From Vitreimonas flagellata (GTDB lineage: Bacteria; Pseudomonadota; Alphaproteobacteria; Caulobacterales; Aquidulcibacteraceae): a stretch of DNA of 64,000 nucleotides. The stretch spans positions 221,001 to 285,000 of the forward strand of contig NZ_SBJL01000001.1 of assembly GCF_004634425.1 (NCBI RefSeq), read 5' to 3'. This document shows, one piece after another, positions 24,989-33,557 of the stretch. Positions within the stretch are counted from its first letter, which is position 1; each line of letters opens with the position of its first letter. A model generated the notes under the pieces. It saw only the letters and a program-made list of their open reading frames with translations. It was not told where the DNA came from and ran no database searches. Position numbers and translations under genes: made by a program.

Positions 24989-25721
24989 ACCTAAGACGAG
25001 CACACGCGCCGCGGCGCCGAAAGCGCGAGCCAAGAAGGCCGCGGCCAAGTCGCGCCGGCCGCCGACGAAAGTGCAACAGCGCGAAGAGAAGATGGAGCAG
25101 ATCCTCGACGCGGCCGAGTATCTCTTCTCCAAGCATGGCTTGCACGGTGTGACGTTGAAGGACGTCGCGCACCGCGTCGGCGCGCACCACACGCTGGTGA
25201 ACTATTATTTCGAGGACAAGAAGACGCTGTTTGACGCTGTCTTTGCGCGCCGCGCCGAGATCACGAGCACGCGCCGCCTCGAAGCGCTCGATGCGTACGA
25301 CAAAGCCTCAAAGGGCAAGCCCACAGTCGAAGGCGCCTTGCGCGCGTTCCTCGACACCGACCTCGACCTCTACAGCCAAGGCGGCGAGGGCTGGAAAAAT
25401 TACGGCGCCTTCGGCGCGCAAGTGTCAAACACCCCGGAAGGCGCTGAGCTGATGGATCAGCACTTCGACCCAGTCGTGCTACGCTTGCTTGGCTTGCTCA
25501 AGAAAGCGCTGCCCAATTGCGCGGAAGCCGACATTTTCTGGGGCTACCATTTCGTCACTGGCGCGCTGATGCTCACGCTCGCCCGCACTGGCCGCATCGA
25601 CCGCCTCTCCGGCGGCCTCTGCAAATCCGACGATTTCGCCGCCATCAAGGACCGCATGGCCAGCTTCATGGCCGCGGGTTTTCTTGAGATTTGCGACCAG
25701 CGCAAATCGGATCGTCGCTGA
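24975..25721 (+). CDS. TetR-family regulator with Lys/Ala-rich N-terminal tail
   Basis: 248 residues. The first about 35 (KTSTRAAAPKARAKKAAAKSRRPPTK) form a basic tail, then a TetR DNA-binding domain (EQILDAAEYLFSKHGLHGVTLKDVAHRVGAHHTLVNYYF). The rest is the ligand-binding region, close to the TetR_C_33 type. The start overlaps the end of the acyl-CoA synthetase by 14 nt. It is the last gene of the TonB-MFS-esterase operon and probably regulates it, perhaps sensing an acyl-CoA. The basic tail is unusual for TetR proteins and may add nonspecific DNA contacts. Confidence 0.85.
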   Translation: MAAPRPKTSTRAAAPKARAKKAAAKSRRPPTKVQQREEKMEQILDAAEYLFSKHGLHGVTLKDVAHRVGAHHTLVNYYFEDKKTLFDAVFARRAEITSTRRLEALDAYDKASKGKPTVEGALRAFLDTDLDLYSQGGEGWKNYGAFGAQVSNTPEGAELMDQHFDPVVLRLLGLLKKALPNCAEADIFWGYHFVTGALMLTLARTGRIDRLSGGLCKSDDFAAIKDRMASFMAAGFLEICDQRKSDRR

Positions 25722-25819
25722 TCCGCAATTGATCTCGCGCAAGGACGGCGGCGCGATCTGGTTGGTGCAATGATGTGCGAACGCTTTGGGTTCGCTGTCG
25801 TTGCGGCAGGGATCGCGTT

Positions 25820-27286
25820 ATGGGTCATCACGAGCATTTTGACGTTCTGATCGTCGGCGCCGGGATTTCAGGCGTGGGTGCGGCGTATCACCTGCAGCAT
25901 CAATGTCCGGACAAGAGCTTTGTCGTGCTCGAAGCCTTGGAGAGCTTCGGCGGCACATGGCTGATGCACACCTATCCGGGTGTGCGCTCCGATAGCGACC
26001 TCTACACCTTTGGCTATCGCTTCAAGCCATGGCTGGGCGCGCCGATCGCGACGGCCGACGAGATACTCACCTACATGGGCGAGGTGATCGAAGAGAACGA
26101 TCTCGCGCCGCACATTCGCTATCAGCACAAGATCGTCTCAGCCGTGTTCTCACGTAAAACCAATCTTTGGACTCTGGAGGTTGACCGCACGGATACCGGC
26201 GAGCGCCGCGTCTTCACCTGCAACTTCCTCTGGATGTGCCAGGGCTATTATCGCCACGCCGAAGGCTACACGCCGGATTGGCCAGGATTGAAGGACTACA
26301 AAGGCCAGATCATCCATCCGCAGACCTGGCCCAAAGATGCGGACCTCTCCGGCAAAGAGGTTCTGGTGATCGGCTCGGGCGCCACGACCGCGACCGTCGT
26401 TCCGGCCATCGCGCCGCACTGCAAGCACGTCACCGTGCTGCAGCGCTCGCCGACCTATTTCATCCCCGGGCGCAACATCAATGAACTCGTGGACATGTTG
26501 CGTCAGATTGATGTGGACGAGCATTGGATCCACGAGATCGCGCGCAAGAAGATATTGTTCGATCAGGATCAATTCACGCGCCGCGCCCTTGGGGAGCCGG
26601 AAGCGCTGAAGGAAGAATTGCTGACGGGCGTGCGTGCCTTCCTTGGTCCTGATTACGATATGACGCACTTCACGCCGCATTACCGGCCGTGGCGGCAGCG
26701 CATCGCCTTCGTGCCGGATGGCGATCTCTTCCAAGGCATCGCCGCTGGAAAAGCCTCGATGGTGACGGATGAGATTGACCGCTTCACCGAGAGCGGCGTG
26801 CTGCTGAAGAGCGGCAAGGCGTTGAACGCCGATGTCATCGTGACAGCGACAGGGTTCAATCTCAGCGTCCTCGGCGACATCCCTTTCAGCGTCGATGGCG
26901 CGGCGGTGAACTTTGCCGACACGGTCACCTATCGCGGCATGATGTTTACGGGCGTGCCCAATATGGTCTGGGTGTTCGGCTATTTCCGCGCCAGCTGGAC
27001 GTTGCGCGTCGATCTGCTTGGCGATTTCGTTTGCCGATTGTTGAAGCACATGGATGAGAAGGGCGTGCGCCGCGTCGAGCCCGTGATCCCTGCGGGTGAC
27101 GCAGGCATGGCGACGGCGCCGTGGATCGATCCGGAGAATTTCAACCCGGGCTACCTGATGCGCAGCATGCACCTTCTGCCCAAGCGCGGCGCCAAACACG
27201 AATGGCAGCACACGCAGGATTATTGGCGCGAAAAGGATGAGATTCCCGCCATCGATCTCGACAGCGCGGAATTCAGCTACGCCTAG
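25820..27286 (+). CDS. Flavin-containing monooxygenase, Baeyer-Villiger type
   Basis: 488 residues from ATG 25820. FAD Rossmann motif GAGISG (13-18) followed by EALESFGGTW; BVMO fingerprint YKGQIIHPQTWP (160-171); NADPH Rossmann motif GSGATT (about 185-190). Such enzymes insert oxygen next to a ketone, giving esters or lactones. That would feed the neighbouring esterase if both act on the same compound, an attractive but unproven link. The C-terminus ends against the convergent TetR gene, whose stop codon shares bases with its own. Confidence 0.83.
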   Translation: MGHHEHFDVLIVGAGISGVGAAYHLQHQCPDKSFVVLEALESFGGTWLMHTYPGVRSDSDLYTFGYRFKPWLGAPIATADEILTYMGEVIEENDLAPHIRYQHKIVSAVFSRKTNLWTLEVDRTDTGERRVFTCNFLWMCQGYYRHAEGYTPDWPGLKDYKGQIIHPQTWPKDADLSGKEVLVIGSGATTATVVPAIAPHCKHVTVLQRSPTYFIPGRNINELVDMLRQIDVDEHWIHEIARKKILFDQDQFTRRALGEPEALKEELLTGVRAFLGPDYDMTHFTPHYRPWRQRIAFVPDGDLFQGIAAGKASMVTDEIDRFTESGVLLKSGKALNADVIVTATGFNLSVLGDIPFSVDGAAVNFADTVTYRGMMFTGVPNMVWVFGYFRASWTLRVDLLGDFVCRLLKHMDEKGVRRVEPVIPAGDAGMATAPWIDPENFNPGYLMRSMHLLPKRGAKHEWQHTQDYWREKDEIPAIDLDSAEFSYA

Positions 27287-27882
27287 TCCGCGGCGCGCTT
27301 GGCGGCGTGCTCGGCCAGCATAGCCATCGCCAAGGCGCGGGTGTGCCCGGCCGGCTTGCCCATCAGCTTGGAGAAAGCGCGGCCGAACAGGCCAACGCCC
27401 ATGGCCAGCACGACGCTCGCCATGATCAGGTCTTCGGCCTCCGCTGGCGCCATGTCGGCGCGCTCGGACAATCGGACCACGACCTTCTGCACGGCGCTGC
27501 GCACCATCGTCATGCGTTTAGCTTCGCCGGTCATTTCCAGCCACGCGGCCAAGCGCGCCACGCCGGGCGCTTCGAACGCGTCGAAGAGTGCTTGCGCGCC
27601 AGCGGGAGAGGGCTCGGCGCTGACTTCGCTGATCGCCAGGATGCGGGCGACGAGCTCCGCCACCATCCGCTCCATCAGTGCGGTCTGCACTTCGTCGATC
27701 GAGCCGAAATGGTGGAGCACGGACGCGTTGGCGACGCCGGCTTCGGCGGCGACGTCCGCGAGTTTCAGCGCCTGCGGGCCTTGCGCCACGAGGAGGCGCT
27801 CGGCGGCGGCGAGGATGTTCTCGCGCGCGGCCTCGGGAGACCGGCGCACCCGAGGAACCTTACCAGTTTCTGTTATTGACAT
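27283..27882 (-). CDS. TetR-family regulator
   Basis: 199 residues from ATG 27882. The DNA-binding domain (ARENILAAAERLLVAQGPQALKLADVAAEAGVANASVLHHFGS) is standard. The C-terminal region (MASVVLAMGVGLFGRAFSKLMG) is helical. The start was chosen because the longer version (to 27930) adds no family sequence; no strong ribosome binding site is present at either. Divergent from the metal-hydrolase gene, which it probably controls. Confidence 0.82.
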   Translation of the reverse strand: MSITETGKVPRVRRSPEAARENILAAAERLLVAQGPQALKLADVAAEAGVANASVLHHFGSIDEVQTALMERMVAELVARILAISEVSAEPSPAGAQALFDAFEAPGVARLAAWLEMTGEAKRMTMVRSAVQKVVVRLSERADMAPAEAEDLIMASVVLAMGVGLFGRAFSKLMGKPAGHTRALAMAMLAEHAAKRAAD

Positions 27883-27948
27883 TTTTATCAGTAAAGCCGA
27901 TTTGTGAGCGCAGAGCAAATCAAGAGCCAAAGGCTAGGGAAGCTCGCC

Positions 27949-28794
27949 ATGACCGACAAGCGCACACCCGAAACCGTCACCATAGCGCCGCGCGATATTC
28001 GCTTTGACGTCGATGCGGCAGAGCAAGGCCATTGGCTCGGCGGCGATCCGGTCGGCACTGCTGTGTTCAACGCGCTCTCGCTGACCTTTCCGGATGGCGA
28101 GCGCCTCTTCATGGATGCGGTGAAGAATTATCGCGGCCAGCTCAGCGGAAAGCTTTTCGACGACGTGCGCGGCTTCATCGCCCAAGAGGCGATCCATTCG
28201 CGCGAGCACCACACCCTCAATCAGTTGATCGATCGCAATAAGTATCCGGTCCACGAAATCGAGGCGGAAATTCAGGAGCGCATCGCGTTCTCGCGCTCGC
28301 GCGGGCCGATGCGCATGCTGATCGCGACCATCGCGCTCGAGCACTTCACGGCGATGATGGCCGAGATGCACGCGCTGCATCAGGATTTGTTCGAAGAGGT
28401 CGAGCCCGGCATCGAACGCATGTGGCGCTGGCACGCCATGGAAGAGACCGAGCACAAGGCGGTCGCCTACGACGTGTTCATGGAGGTGACCAAGCATTGG
28501 TCGCCGCTGCAGCGCTATTTCCGCCGCACCATCTCCATGGCGATCATCACCTTCTTCTTCACGCGCAATATCAGCCGTTACGCTGCGCGCCTGCTGGAAG
28601 CCGACGGCTATGCGCCCGACGCTGCACTGAAGGCGGTGAAGAATTTCGTCTGGAAGAAGCCGGGCATCTTCAGTCGCGGCTGGAAGACGTATCTGGCTTG
28701 GTATCGCCCTGGCTTCCATCCGTGGGATCAGGACACGCGCGCGCTCGTCGCCGATTGGAAAGCCGAATTCGACGCGTCGCCCGTCGCGGCTTAG
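27949..28794 (+). CDS. PF10118-type predicted metal-dependent hydrolase
   Basis: 281 residues from ATG 27949 (AGGGAAG upstream; a GTG at 27904 is possible). A helical four-helix-type metal site is suggested by IAQEAIHSREHH, ALEHFTAMMAEMH and WHAMEETEHKAV, with Glu and His spaced like ferritin-like or diiron folds. The family is often found beside TetR regulators, BVMOs and oxygenases in sterol- and lipid-degrading actinobacteria and alpha-proteobacteria, but its reaction is unknown. It ends 4 nt from the convergent MpaB gene. Confidence 0.8.
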   Translation: MTDKRTPETVTIAPRDIRFDVDAAEQGHWLGGDPVGTAVFNALSLTFPDGERLFMDAVKNYRGQLSGKLFDDVRGFIAQEAIHSREHHTLNQLIDRNKYPVHEIEAEIQERIAFSRSRGPMRMLIATIALEHFTAMMAEMHALHQDLFEEVEPGIERMWRWHAMEETEHKAVAYDVFMEVTKHWSPLQRYFRRTISMAIITFFFTRNISRYAARLLEADGYAPDAALKAVKNFVWKKPGIFSRGWKTYLAWYRPGFHPWDQDTRALVADWKAEFDASPVAA

Positions 28795-30113
28795 GCCGCT
28801 TCGGCGACGCCGTGCGTTGGCTTGTACTTTGACGCGTCGGATGTGAATTCCGCGTGGCCGTAGCGCTTCAGCAGGCCACGTACCCGCTTCACCAACACTT
28901 TGTCTGCCACATCGCGCAAGCCGGGCACTTGATCGGCCAGCTTATACGCGGTCATGCGCGTCGTGATGCCGAGCGCGCCGAGTACGAAAATCGCCTGATC
29001 GCGCGGCGTGATTTCGACGCCCATTTGTTCGGCGATCTTGCGGTCGCCTTTCAGGAATTCCTTGAGGAAGAAGGTTTTCGCGAAGCTGCGTTCGATCGAG
29101 TTATGCAGCCGGTTCGCGAATGATTTGTCCGGCGGCAGATAGGCGGAGAGCGTGGCGCGCACGAGTTCGCCGCAAGTTGAATCATCATAGCCGCGCCGCA
29201 GCGTTGAATTGCGCGCCGTCATCATACGCACGACGCCCTCTGGCGTGTCGGCGAGCAGATCTTCCGGTAGCCCCAGCAAGAAGCAGCGATAGCGGCTGAC
29301 CTCGACACGCGCGCGTTCTTCTGCGTTGAAGGTGCGCCGGCCTTCCTTGATCATTTTGAACGCCATCAGAAATACAGGGATTAGCCCGGCCGGCATTTGA
29401 TCCACTTGCGGGATCGGCACGCCATAGACTTTCGCATCCCAACGGCCCGAACGGATGGCGTTGAAGCGCACCATCGAGTGCATCAGCCGCACCATCGCCG
29501 CGGCCTTGAAGCCCTCGCCGTGGCGCTCCAGCGCGCCGGGCAACGTCGTCGTCGCAAAGAAGGTCGCCGTCTCGTTCACGCGGCGCGCAGCACTCTCGTT
29601 GCTGAGCGTGCCTGTGAGGGCCATCGGCAGCGCCGAATATTTGTTGAGGAAGGTCGCGATGAAGGCGCCGCGCACGGCGTAGGGCGCCAAGTGGGCGGTC
29701 GCGTTGCGCTCAAGCCGTGCGCCCTCGCGCACCAGATCCATATCGACCCAGGCCGGTGTTTGCTCCATGGCGCGGATCAGCGCGACCAGCTCCGGCGGCG
29801 CATCGGCGACATGCTCGACACCGTGGTCGCACGCCTCCTGCAACATCGAGATCAGTTTGCGGAAACCGTATTTCGGCATCAGCATCGCGTACGCGTCAGC
29901 GACGACGTCGCCGAGCATCGTGTAAGCGCGGACACGCTCCAGGTCTTCTTCAGTTACGGCGACGCCATTCGGCGTGCGATCCTGCACGACGGCCGCCTTC
30001 GGATCGTGCGTGAAGCGCTCAGGGTCGCGGTCGAAATCGATGCCGCCGTAAATCGCGGGCAGCTGGGTCTTCTGCGACGCCACTTTGGCCCGGACCTGCT
30101 CGATCGAATTCAT
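28791..30113 (-). CDS. MpaB/DUF2236-family oxygenase (Lcp-like)
   Basis: 440 residues. The central helical DUF2236 region contains RLMHSMVRF, with the His expected to bind haem or metal, and nearby FATTTLPGALERHG and PIPQVDQ. The family includes fungal MpaB and the rubber oxygenase Lcp, which cleave C=C bonds of terpenoids. The gene begins at ATG 30113 with AAGGAAG upstream, which overlaps a CTTACA half-site. It sits with a BVMO, a metal hydrolase and TetR genes, consistent with breakdown of an isoprenoid or steroid compound. No signal peptide is visible. Confidence 0.78.
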   Translation of the reverse strand: MNSIEQVRAKVASQKTQLPAIYGGIDFDRDPERFTHDPKAAVVQDRTPNGVAVTEEDLERVRAYTMLGDVVADAYAMLMPKYGFRKLISMLQEACDHGVEHVADAPPELVALIRAMEQTPAWVDMDLVREGARLERNATAHLAPYAVRGAFIATFLNKYSALPMALTGTLSNESAARRVNETATFFATTTLPGALERHGEGFKAAAMVRLMHSMVRFNAIRSGRWDAKVYGVPIPQVDQMPAGLIPVFLMAFKMIKEGRRTFNAEERARVEVSRYRCFLLGLPEDLLADTPEGVVRMMTARNSTLRRGYDDSTCGELVRATLSAYLPPDKSFANRLHNSIERSFAKTFFLKEFLKGDRKIAEQMGVEITPRDQAIFVLGALGITTRMTAYKLADQVPGLRDVADKVLVKRVRGLLKRYGHAEFTSDASKYKPTHGVAEAA

Positions 30114-30139
30114 GACGCTTCCTTACATTCGCTCGCCCG

Positions 30140-30152
30140 CTTACAATGTAAG
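30140..30152. promoter_or_regulatory. TetR-type operator in the mpaB-like / tetR divergent region
   Basis: A 13-bp perfect dyad, CTTACA-A-TGTAAG. The half-site CTTACA recurs at 30122-30127, 18 bp away, overlapping the ribosome binding site of the MpaB-like gene. Probably the binding site of the adjacent TetR protein. Confidence 0.55.
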
Positions 30153-30217
30153 TAAAGCTCACATTTGGGCTACTCGCTTTGCCTAGCGCGTCGAGCGCGC
30201 GCGGAGGAGGCCCGTAA

Positions 30218-30818
30218 GTGTCTGAGAAATCACGTAGAACACCTCGCCAGAGGCGGGCTGAGGGCACCCTCAACGCCATTCTCGACGCGGCCTTTCAACT
30301 TCTGGAAGCCGACGGTGTCGAGAAAGCTGACGACCAATCACGTTGCCGCCCGCGCCGGCGTCAGCATCGGCACGCTCTACCAATATTTCGCCAGCAAGCA
30401 GGACATCCTGGCGGCCCTTGCCCAGCGGCGCGCCGGCGCCGTGCGCGACGCGATCGCTGAGACCATCATCCGCAAGCCGGACGTCAGCAGTGTCCGCCCC
30501 ATCGTGCAGGCGCTGATGAACGGCTTCGAAGGTTCCCCCGCCACGCGACAAACTTTGCTCGACGCCATGTTCCTGCGCGGTGGCGATAGCGTGCTCGCGC
30601 AACACCATGAGGCGTTTCTCGCTGCAATCGCAGGTCGAGCGCGGCTGCAAGTCGAACTGACACCGGAATCCGCGTTCGTGCTGACGCACGCGCCGATCGC
30701 GCTTTTGCGCGCCGCGGCCGCGGAACCGGAACTCGGTCTCGATCCCGCACGCTTGGAAGATGAACTGGTCCGGCTGATGGAGAGCTACATCGGCGCATTG
30801 GTTGCCGCGCGGCGCTGA
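30218..30818 (+). pseudogene. TetR-family regulator, one-base frameshift
   Basis: The gene starts at GTG 30218 with GGAGGAGG 7 nt upstream. The N-terminus (RQRRAEGTLNAILDAAFQLLEADGVEK) reads in one frame. The rest (LTTNHVAARAGVSIGTLYQYFASKQDIL and a helical ligand domain ending VAARR) reads in another. Removing one A from the AAA at 30323-30325 joins them exactly inside the helix-turn-helix. Without that base the protein is intact at 199 residues, so it is either a recent mutation or a sequence error. It would regulate the divergent MpaB-like gene through the dyad at 30140. Confidence 0.8.
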
Positions 30819-30995
30819 GTTCCGACGCCTCCCGCGCGCGCATAGCTCGACCCAAATCCTGCAAGCTCGGCCTATTTCGCGTGTTTTAGGCCACACCAAG
30901 CAGGCATTGATTACGCTTCGATTTCCCCAATCCACCGCCATCGAAACGCCGCCCTTGACCCAGGCCCGGCGCGACACATCGTTCAGGAAGACGTG

Positions 30996-31169
30996 ATGAA
31001 GACGCGAAGTCGATTGCGAGGCCGCCGCGACCTCGCCATATCGGCGCCTCGCTTGATGGAGAAGCTGGGCTCTGAAGGCGGCGCGTTAGTGGGGCTGACG
31101 CAAGGCGCGGAGCGGTTATTCGCGCGAAAGAAGGCCCGGACCGAGCATCCGGACCCACAGAGACTCTGA
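30996..31169 (+). CDS. Possible small basic protein
   Basis: 57 residues from ATG 30996, Arg/Lys-rich (MKTRSRLRGRRDLAISAPRL; LFARKKARTEHPDPQRL). It lies 12 bp before the next small gene, so they may share a transcript. AGGAAG 5 nt upstream supports translation. No known family. The preceding 177 bp (30819-30995) show no gene; only a weak GGCCTA..TAGGCC hairpin-like sequence is visible there. Confidence 0.35.
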   Translation: MKTRSRLRGRRDLAISAPRLMEKLGSEGGALVGLTQGAERLFARKKARTEHPDPQRL

Positions 31170-31181
31170 GGTAGAAGCGGA

Positions 31182-31424
31182 ATGGATCACGATTTCTGCA
31201 ATGTTGACGGCGCGCGGCGCATCAAACAGCGGATCGAGGAATATTGGCGTGAGCGCGGCTTCAACGTCGAAGTGAAGCTCGTCGACGCGGGTTTTGTTGC
31301 GGCCATGCGCTCAGCGCGCACAGACGTGCGTAGCGACATGGTCAATGGCTTCCCCACGAAGCGCGCGGACAATGACGACGATCGCTCGTCCCCTAGCCGT
31401 CGCGGCTTGGTGGGCGCCGCGTAA
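31182..31424 (+). CDS. Small conserved hypothetical protein
   Basis: 80 residues. It resembles a small alpha-proteobacterial family I have seen of the pattern ARRIKQRIEEYWRERGFNVEV...GFVAAMRSARTDVRSDMVNGFP, which is cytoplasmic and has no known function. The last 20 residues (DNDDDRSSPSRRG) look disordered. GAGG precedes the start. It lies 21 bp before the convergent gph gene. Confidence 0.6.
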   Translation: MDHDFCNVDGARRIKQRIEEYWRERGFNVEVKLVDAGFVAAMRSARTDVRSDMVNGFPTKRADNDDDRSSPSRRGLVGAA

Positions 31425-31445
31425 GCGCCGCGAGCCTGCTGTGAT

Positions 31446-32138
31446 TCAGGGGCGCGCCGCCAAAAGGCGGCGGCAGGCCGGCGTAAGTTCTGAATATCGA
31501 TCTAAGACGACGTCGGCGCCGAGTTTATCGGCGTCGGCGTCGCAATATCCAAAACTCACGATGATGACCGGCGCGCCAGCTGCGCGCGCCGCGCCGACGT
31601 CTATGGACGTATCGCCGATCATCACTGATCGCCGCACCGTGCCGCCCGCACGCTCAACGGCGGCGCGATAATGCTCTGGATGCGGCTTCTTATCGGTGAC
31701 CGCATCCGCACCGATGACGGCTGAAAACCATTTGCTGAGATCGAGCGCGTCGAGCAGCTGGTTCGAGAGCTCGGTGCGCTTGTTCGTGCAGACGGAGAGC
31801 TTCGCGCCCATATTGGCGAGCTGACCGAGCGCCTCGAGGATACCGGGATAGGGCCGCGAATCCGTTGCGATGTCGGCGCGGTAAATCTCGATGAACGCGG
31901 CCCAGAGCTGATCGAGCCGCTCCGGCCCAAAAGTCACGCCGTGGAATTCCGCCGCGCGTTCGATCATCGCCCGTGCGCCGCGGCCCACCATCCGGCGAAC
32001 GTTCTCCAGTTTCGTATGCGGCAGCCCTTCGAGGTCCAACGTGGCGTTGAGCGCGCGCACCAAATCCGGCGCGCTGTCCACCAGCGTGCCGTCCAGGTCG
32101 AAAACAATGGTGGCGTCGGCCAATTCGCCGATGGTCAT
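31446..32138 (-). CDS. gph: Phosphoglycolate phosphatase (HAD family)
   Basis: 230 residues from ATG 32138; a much longer upstream frame overlaps the divergent glmU and is rejected. HAD motif 1 VFDLDGTLVDSAPDL (about 12-26), motif 2 SVCTNKR, motif 3 KPHPEHY and motif 4 MIGDTSIDVGAARAAG are all present. It removes phosphate from 2-phosphoglycolate made by DNA repair or oxygenation reactions. Divergent from glmU, 66 bp apart. Confidence 0.85.
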   Translation of the reverse strand: MTIGELADATIVFDLDGTLVDSAPDLVRALNATLDLEGLPHTKLENVRRMVGRGARAMIERAAEFHGVTFGPERLDQLWAAFIEIYRADIATDSRPYPGILEALGQLANMGAKLSVCTNKRTELSNQLLDALDLSKWFSAVIGADAVTDKKPHPEHYRAAVERAGGTVRRSVMIGDTSIDVGAARAAGAPVIIVSFGYCDADADKLGADVVLDRYSELTPACRRLLAARP

Positions 32139-32204
32139 GGATGGCCCCAAACTGAGTGTTCGGGCTAAAACCCCCACTGGATTCGAGCAATTGGGTAAAA
32201 GCAG

Positions 32205-33557
32205 ATGAGCCGAGCGCGGGCGGCGGTGATTTTGGCGGCGGGCCAGGGCACGCGGATGAAGTCCGACTTGCCCAAAGTGCTGCATCAGGTCGGCGGGCGG
32301 CCAATGCTGGATTGGGCGATTGCGTCGGCTCGAGGCTTGGGCGCGGAGCGGGTGATTGTCGTCACCGGCGTGCACTCGCCGCAAGTGCGCGAGCACGCGG
32401 CCAAGCTCGTCGGTGAAGGTGCCGTTGCGACACAGGATCCGCCGCTTGGCACCGCGCACGCCGTGCGCGCGGCCGAACAAGCGCTCGCCGGCTTCGACGG
32501 CGATGTTGTCGTGCTCTATGCCGATGCGCCTTTGGTGAAATCGGAAAGCCTGGCGGCGATGTTTGCGCTGCGCGAAGCGAAGGGCGGCATGGCCGTGTTG
32601 GGCTTCACCGCGCCGAACCCGTTCGGCTACGGTCGTCTTATCACCGACTCCGAAGGCCGCTTGCAGCGCATCGTCGAAGAAAAAGACGCAACGCCGGAGG
32701 AGCGCGCCATTACGCTCTGCAATTCCGGCGTGCTCTGCGCGGACGCCAAGGCGCTCTTCCAATTGCTCTCGATGGTGAAGAACGAAAACGCCAAGGGCGA
32801 ATACTATCTAACTGATGTGGTTGGACTCGGCCGCTCCGCCGGCTTCTTCACGCACATCGTCGAGGGCGAGGAAGCCGAAGTGCTCGGCGTCAACTCACGC
32901 GTCGAGCTCGCGGAGGCGGAAGCCGCGTTCCAGCGTCGCCGCCGTCGCGCTGCGATGGAATCCGGCGTGACGATGATTGATCCGAACAGTGTGTTCTTCA
33001 GCCACGACACCGAGATCGCGAACGACGTGGTGATTGAGCCGAACGTCTATTTCGGCGCGGGCGTTAAAATCGGCAAAGGCGCGCGCATCAAAGCGTTCTG
33101 CCACATCGAAGGCGCGGATATCGGTGAGGGCGCACAGATTGGCCCGTCCGCCCGCTTGCGCCCCGGCACAAAGCTCGGCGCTCAGGTGAAGATCGGCAAC
33201 TTCGTAGAGATCAAGAATTCCACGTTTGGCCCGAAAGCGCAGGCGAGCCATCTCACGTACGTGGGCGACGCCGACGTTGGCGCGCGCGCCAATCTCGGCT
33301 GCGGCGCGATCACCTGCAATTACGACGGCTTCGACAAATATCGCACCACGATCGGCGAAGGCGCCTTCATCGGCTCGGACACGGCCCTCGTCGCGCCCGT
33401 CACCATCGGCAAAGGCGCCTATACCGGCACGGGCAGCGTCATCACCAAGGACGTTCCCGACGGCGCGCTTGGCGTTGGCCGCGCCCGGCAAGTGAATATC
33501 GACGGCTGGGCCGATAAGAACCGCGCGAAGAAGCAGAAGGCGAAGGATGTGAAATGA
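32205..33557 (+). CDS. glmU: Bifunctional UDP-GlcNAc pyrophosphorylase / GlcN-1-P acetyltransferase
   Basis: 450 residues, normal length. N-terminal pyrophosphorylase starts LAAGQGTRMKSDLPKVLH, with DVVVLYADAPLV; a left-handed beta-helix acetyltransferase with many hexapeptide repeats (IGKGARIKAFCHIEG and on) makes up the C-terminal half. Makes UDP-N-acetylglucosamine for peptidoglycan and LPS. Its stop overlaps the rpiA start (ATGA), and rpiA, the MDR gene and the flavoprotein follow with almost no gaps. Confidence 0.95.
   Translation: MSRARAAVILAAGQGTRMKSDLPKVLHQVGGRPMLDWAIASARGLGAERVIVVTGVHSPQVREHAAKLVGEGAVATQDPPLGTAHAVRAAEQALAGFDGDVVVLYADAPLVKSESLAAMFALREAKGGMAVLGFTAPNPFGYGRLITDSEGRLQRIVEEKDATPEERAITLCNSGVLCADAKALFQLLSMVKNENAKGEYYLTDVVGLGRSAGFFTHIVEGEEAEVLGVNSRVELAEAEAAFQRRRRRAAMESGVTMIDPNSVFFSHDTEIANDVVIEPNVYFGAGVKIGKGARIKAFCHIEGADIGEGAQIGPSARLRPGTKLGAQVKIGNFVEIKNSTFGPKAQASHLTYVGDADVGARANLGCGAITCNYDGFDKYRTTIGEGAFIGSDTALVAPVTIGKGAYTGTGSVITKDVPDGALGVGRARQVNIDGWADKNRAKKQKAKDVK

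Noticed and set aside
24032-25192. 386-codon minus-strand open frame
   Set aside because: Runs over the acyl-CoA synthetase and the start of the TetR gene; no recognisable domain and Arg-rich composition.
26150-27211. 353-codon minus-strand open frame
   Set aside because: Complement of the BVMO gene, whose FAD and fingerprint motifs are intact.
32139-32762. Upstream extension of gph to a 438-codon protein
   Set aside because: The added part overlaps divergent glmU and is Arg/His-rich noise; ATG 32138 matches the HAD start.
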